39,883 nucleotides of DNA. Source: an uncultured Butyricimonas sp. (GTDB lineage: Bacteria > Bacteroidota > Bacteroidia > Bacteroidales > Marinifilaceae). The notes under the pieces were generated by a model. It was given only the letters and a program-made list of their open reading frames with translations. It had not been told where the DNA came from and ran no database searches. The stretch covers positions 1 to 39,883 of the forward strand of contig CALUHX010000024.1 of assembly GCA_944320555.1 (NCBI GenBank). The letters run 5' to 3'. The stretch's first letter is position 1, and the number at the start of each line of letters is the position of its first letter. Shown in pieces: positions 38,282-39,883 of this stretch. Both the position numbers and the translations under genes were made by a program.

Positions 38282-38851
38282 TCACTTGATTCCGAAATCC
38301 AGCAGTTCCGTTCCGTTCAAGGAAAGACGGAGACGGTCGCCAATGCGGACGGCCAGACGAGGGAAGCCGCCGCAATAGATGAAGTCGCCGATTTTCAGCA
38401 TGTAATAACGGGACATGCCCGCAATCAACCGCTCCGGAGTGTGAGGCAAATCCTCCACCCTGCACTCTCGGACGACGGTGTCGTTCACCCGCAAGGCATA
38501 CGTCCACTTCTCCACACTCCCCTCCCGCCTCGACAAGGAGGATATGGCCGCCGAACCGTCAAACGAAGAGGCCTGAGAGGGCGACAATCCCTTATCCAGC
38601 AACGAGCGTTCCAAATCGTCGGCATAGAAGCGGACACCGACTCCCACCTCCTCGTAATACCTCCCAGCGAAACGCTCCCCTACCCCTTTGCCGAGCTTGC
38701 ACACCCGCAAAACGAGCTGCGGGACGCAACTCACCGTCCCCGCAAAGTCTGGAACGTAAAAATCCTCGTTGTTACGCAACAGCGCGTTGTCGCCCAAGAC
38801 AGAATATGCGAGTTCTCCCGCCCCGTTGTATTCGGCACATAGCAATTTCAT
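38282..38851 (-). CDS. FAH-fold protein lacking the metal-binding residues
   Basis: 189 residues similar to the small Bacteroidota fumarylacetoacetate-hydrolase family proteins (about 200 residues). Conserved framework is visible: DFYVPDFAGTV, LGKGVGERFAGRYYEEVGVGV, FDGSAAIS, YYMLKIGDFIYCGG and ELLDFGIK. The usual ExE of the metal site is replaced (CVPQLVLRV), the Asp of the G(I/V)DFTAR segment is Arg (GVRFYADDL), and the FTGTP loop is YCGGFP. It is therefore probably not an active acylpyruvase or decarboxylase of the normal kind. It lies 13 bp downstream of the nitroreductase gene, in one operon. Confidence 0.75.
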   Translation of the reverse strand: MKLLCAEYNGAGELAYSVLGDNALLRNNEDFYVPDFAGTVSCVPQLVLRVCKLGKGVGERFAGRYYEEVGVGVRFYADDLERSLLDKGLSPSQASSFDGSAAISSLSRREGSVEKWTYALRVNDTVVRECRVEDLPHTPERLIAGMSRYYMLKIGDFIYCGGFPRLAVRIGDRLRLSLNGTELLDFGIK

Positions 38852-38864
38852 AGCTCCGGCTTTT

Positions 38865-39455
38865 TTAGACTACCAACTCGGACAACGGACGCTTGGGCAC
38901 GTGATGGGAACCGTCCGCCTCCCGCCAATAACGGATGTCGCCCCCTTTCATCGGCTCGAGCACCACGGTCTCCTTCGGCTTACCAAGCGCCAACACGTAC
39001 ATGATTCTCAGATTGTCCGGCAAGCTCAACACCTCCCTTAGCGCATCGTTCTTAAAAGCCTTGATGATGCAACCGCCATATCCTTTCTCCACGGCGCCAA
39101 GCATGATTGTCTGAGCCTGAATGCCGTCGTCACACAGGCAATTCTCCTCTATGGCGGTGTCCAGCAATTGGATGAGATAAGCCGAGGGACGTTCCCCTTC
39201 CTCCGGCCCCGGCCAGTCTTTCAAATAGCCGGCCCAAGCCAGCGTGTGAAAAACTTGCTCGCAAACACGCTCGTCCGTCACCATCCGATAACGCAACGCC
39301 TGGGCGTTGCGCCCCGACGCACAGTAAGAAGTCAAGGCCACCAATTCCCGCAATTCATCCTCTGAAATACGGACATTTTGATAGAAGCGGCGGTAGCTTC
39401 TGTTTTTCATCAACAATTCTTTCAACATGGATAGATACAATTTACGTTTTTCCAT
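38865..39455 (-). CDS. Nitroreductase family FMN oxidoreductase
   Basis: 196 residues from the ATG at 39455; an upstream in-frame start at 39485 would place the start before the promoter palindrome and is rejected. Motifs: the FMN-phosphate Arg cluster in RSYRRFYQN (near residues 19-27), SYCASGRNAQALRY, DDGIQAQTIMLGAVEKGYGG, and ALGKPKE near the C-terminus. The enzyme uses NAD(P)H and FMN to reduce nitro, quinone or similar compounds. It is read from the palindromic promoter region at 39458-39481 and is followed by the degenerate FAH-fold gene. Confidence 0.88.
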   Translation of the reverse strand: MEKRKLYLSMLKELLMKNRSYRRFYQNVRISEDELRELVALTSYCASGRNAQALRYRMVTDERVCEQVFHTLAWAGYLKDWPGPEEGERPSAYLIQLLDTAIEENCLCDDGIQAQTIMLGAVEKGYGGCIIKAFKNDALREVLSLPDNLRIMYVLALGKPKETVVLEPMKGGDIRYWREADGSHHVPKRPLSELVV

Positions 39456-39457
39456 TG

Positions 39458-39481
39458 TACTTTTGTTACGAAACAAAAGTA
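39458..39481. promoter_or_regulatory. Palindrome with face-to-face -7 boxes between divergent genes
   Basis: TACTTTTGTT (39458-39467) and its perfect inverse AACAAAAGTA (39472-39481) are separated by ACGA. Each arm contains TACTTTTG, a match to the TAnnTTTG -7 box. The left arm points to the AddB-like gene (ATG 39504) and the right arm to the nitroreductase (ATG 39455). The two predicted start sites overlap, so the promoters would interfere, and the 24-bp palindrome could also be a dimeric repressor site. -33 elements are weak (a TTG 17 bases from the right box). Confidence 0.5.
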
Positions 39482-39503
39482 ACAATAAATTTCAAAGTCA
39501 ACT

Positions 39504-39883
39504 ATGAATTCTTTCCTAAACCTTCTGGCAAAAGATTTGATGAGACGGCATGACGGCCATTTCGAGAACCTCACTGTGCTATTTCCGAACAAACGGGCCG
39601 GTTTGTTCCTCGCCAGGGAATTGGCCTCTCTGACCGACCGTCCCTTGTGGATGCCGGAAATCCTCACCTTGGGAGAATTCATCGAGCGCCAGACCGACTT
39701 GAAACAAGCCGACGACCTGACATTGATTATCAAACTTTACAAAGCTTACCTTTCCTGTTCCGGAAGCAACGAACGGTTCGACGACTTCTATTTCTGGGGC
39801 AACATGCTGCTCGGCGACTTCGACGACATCGACAAATACCTCGTCAACGCCCGGGCCCTGTTCTCCAACCTCGTAGCCCTGCA
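39504..39883 (+). CDS. AddB-like PD-(D/E)XK nuclease/helicase family protein, N-terminal part
   Basis: The frame is open from the ATG at 39504 to the window end (126 codons), so only the start of the gene is visible. The translation begins MNSFLNLLAKDLMRRH and continues with VLFPNKRAGLFLARELA, PEILTLGEFIERQTDL and FDDFYFWGNMLLGDFDDIDKYLV. This matches the N-terminus of the large (about 950-residue) Bacteroidota AddB/RexB-like repair proteins with a C-terminal PD-(D/E)XK nuclease domain. Role by family: end processing in recombinational DNA repair. It is divergent from the nitroreductase operon. Confidence 0.8.
   Translation, partial: MNSFLNLLAKDLMRRHDGHFENLTVLFPNKRAGLFLARELASLTDRPLWMPEILTLGEFIERQTDLKQADDLTLIIKLYKAYLSCSGSNERFDDFYFWGNMLLGDFDDIDKYLVNARALFSNLVAL

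Noticed and set aside
38259-38283. GAGCGA/TCGCTC stem between convergent genes as a firm bidirectional terminator
   Set aside because: The stem is only 6 bp with a 13-nt loop and has no T-tract on either side; mentioned only as a possibility in the gene entry.

Overview
The window comes from a member of the Bacteroidales (Bacteroidota). Supporting signs are several promoters of the TTTG-N20-TAnnTTTG type, an UpxY-type (NusG-like) antiterminator in a surface-polysaccharide locus, Bacteroidota forms of an ABC-F ATPase, Tgt and an arginine-rich RluB, and few strong Shine-Dalgarno sequences. The genus cannot be set by eye. No rRNA, tRNA, CRISPR array, complete insertion sequence or prophage was seen.

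Layout. 1-369: non-coding, with repeats of 11-bp period and two further inverted repeats. 370-25279 (all minus strand): a large O-antigen/capsule locus, read from right to left. It starts with a WbpM/CapD-type dehydratase and a short UpxY. A decayed stretch and an internally deleted glycosyltransferase follow. Next comes an AT-rich block with a rhamnosyltransferase-like GT2, Wzz, a GT4, a GT2, the Wzy polymerase and three more GT4 enzymes. Then come a WbpV/GalE-like SDR and a WecA/WbpL-like initiating transferase. A second transcription unit holds an internally deleted Wzx-type flippase, WbpB, a WbuC cupin, a UDP-HexNAc dehydrogenase, RmlA, RmlB, RmlC, a second WbpM/CapD dehydratase, RmlD and an ABC-F ATPase. 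25379-29024 (minus): housekeeping operon tgt-lptF/G-rluB. 29025-29487: remnant of an Rpn-type nuclease gene plus a long imperfect palindrome. 29488-30705 (minus): large PagL-like acyloxyacyl hydrolase. 31049-38246 (plus): DPP IV-type peptidase, solitary antitoxin-like protein, PepD, a 181-bp palindromic MITE-like element, DUF3089 lipoprotein and an acyl-CoA synthetase. 38282-39455 (minus): degenerate FAH-fold protein and nitroreductase. 39504-end (plus): start of an AddB-like PD-(D/E)XK nuclease.

How the genes fit together. RmlA-D make dTDP-L-rhamnose. The WbpM-type dehydratases plus the WbpV-like SDR would make UDP-QuiNAc or UDP-FucNAc, which the WecA-like enzyme would load on undecaprenyl phosphate. 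Glycosyltransferases extend the unit, Wzy polymerises it and Wzz sets the length. The notable feature is damage: the flippase and one GT4 each look like a native N-terminus joined in frame to a native C-terminus with the middle missing, UpxY lacks its C-terminal half, and the WbpB pathway has no WbpD, WbpE or WbpI in view. The locus may be inactive, may depend on genes elsewhere, or may be a deletion-derived variant.
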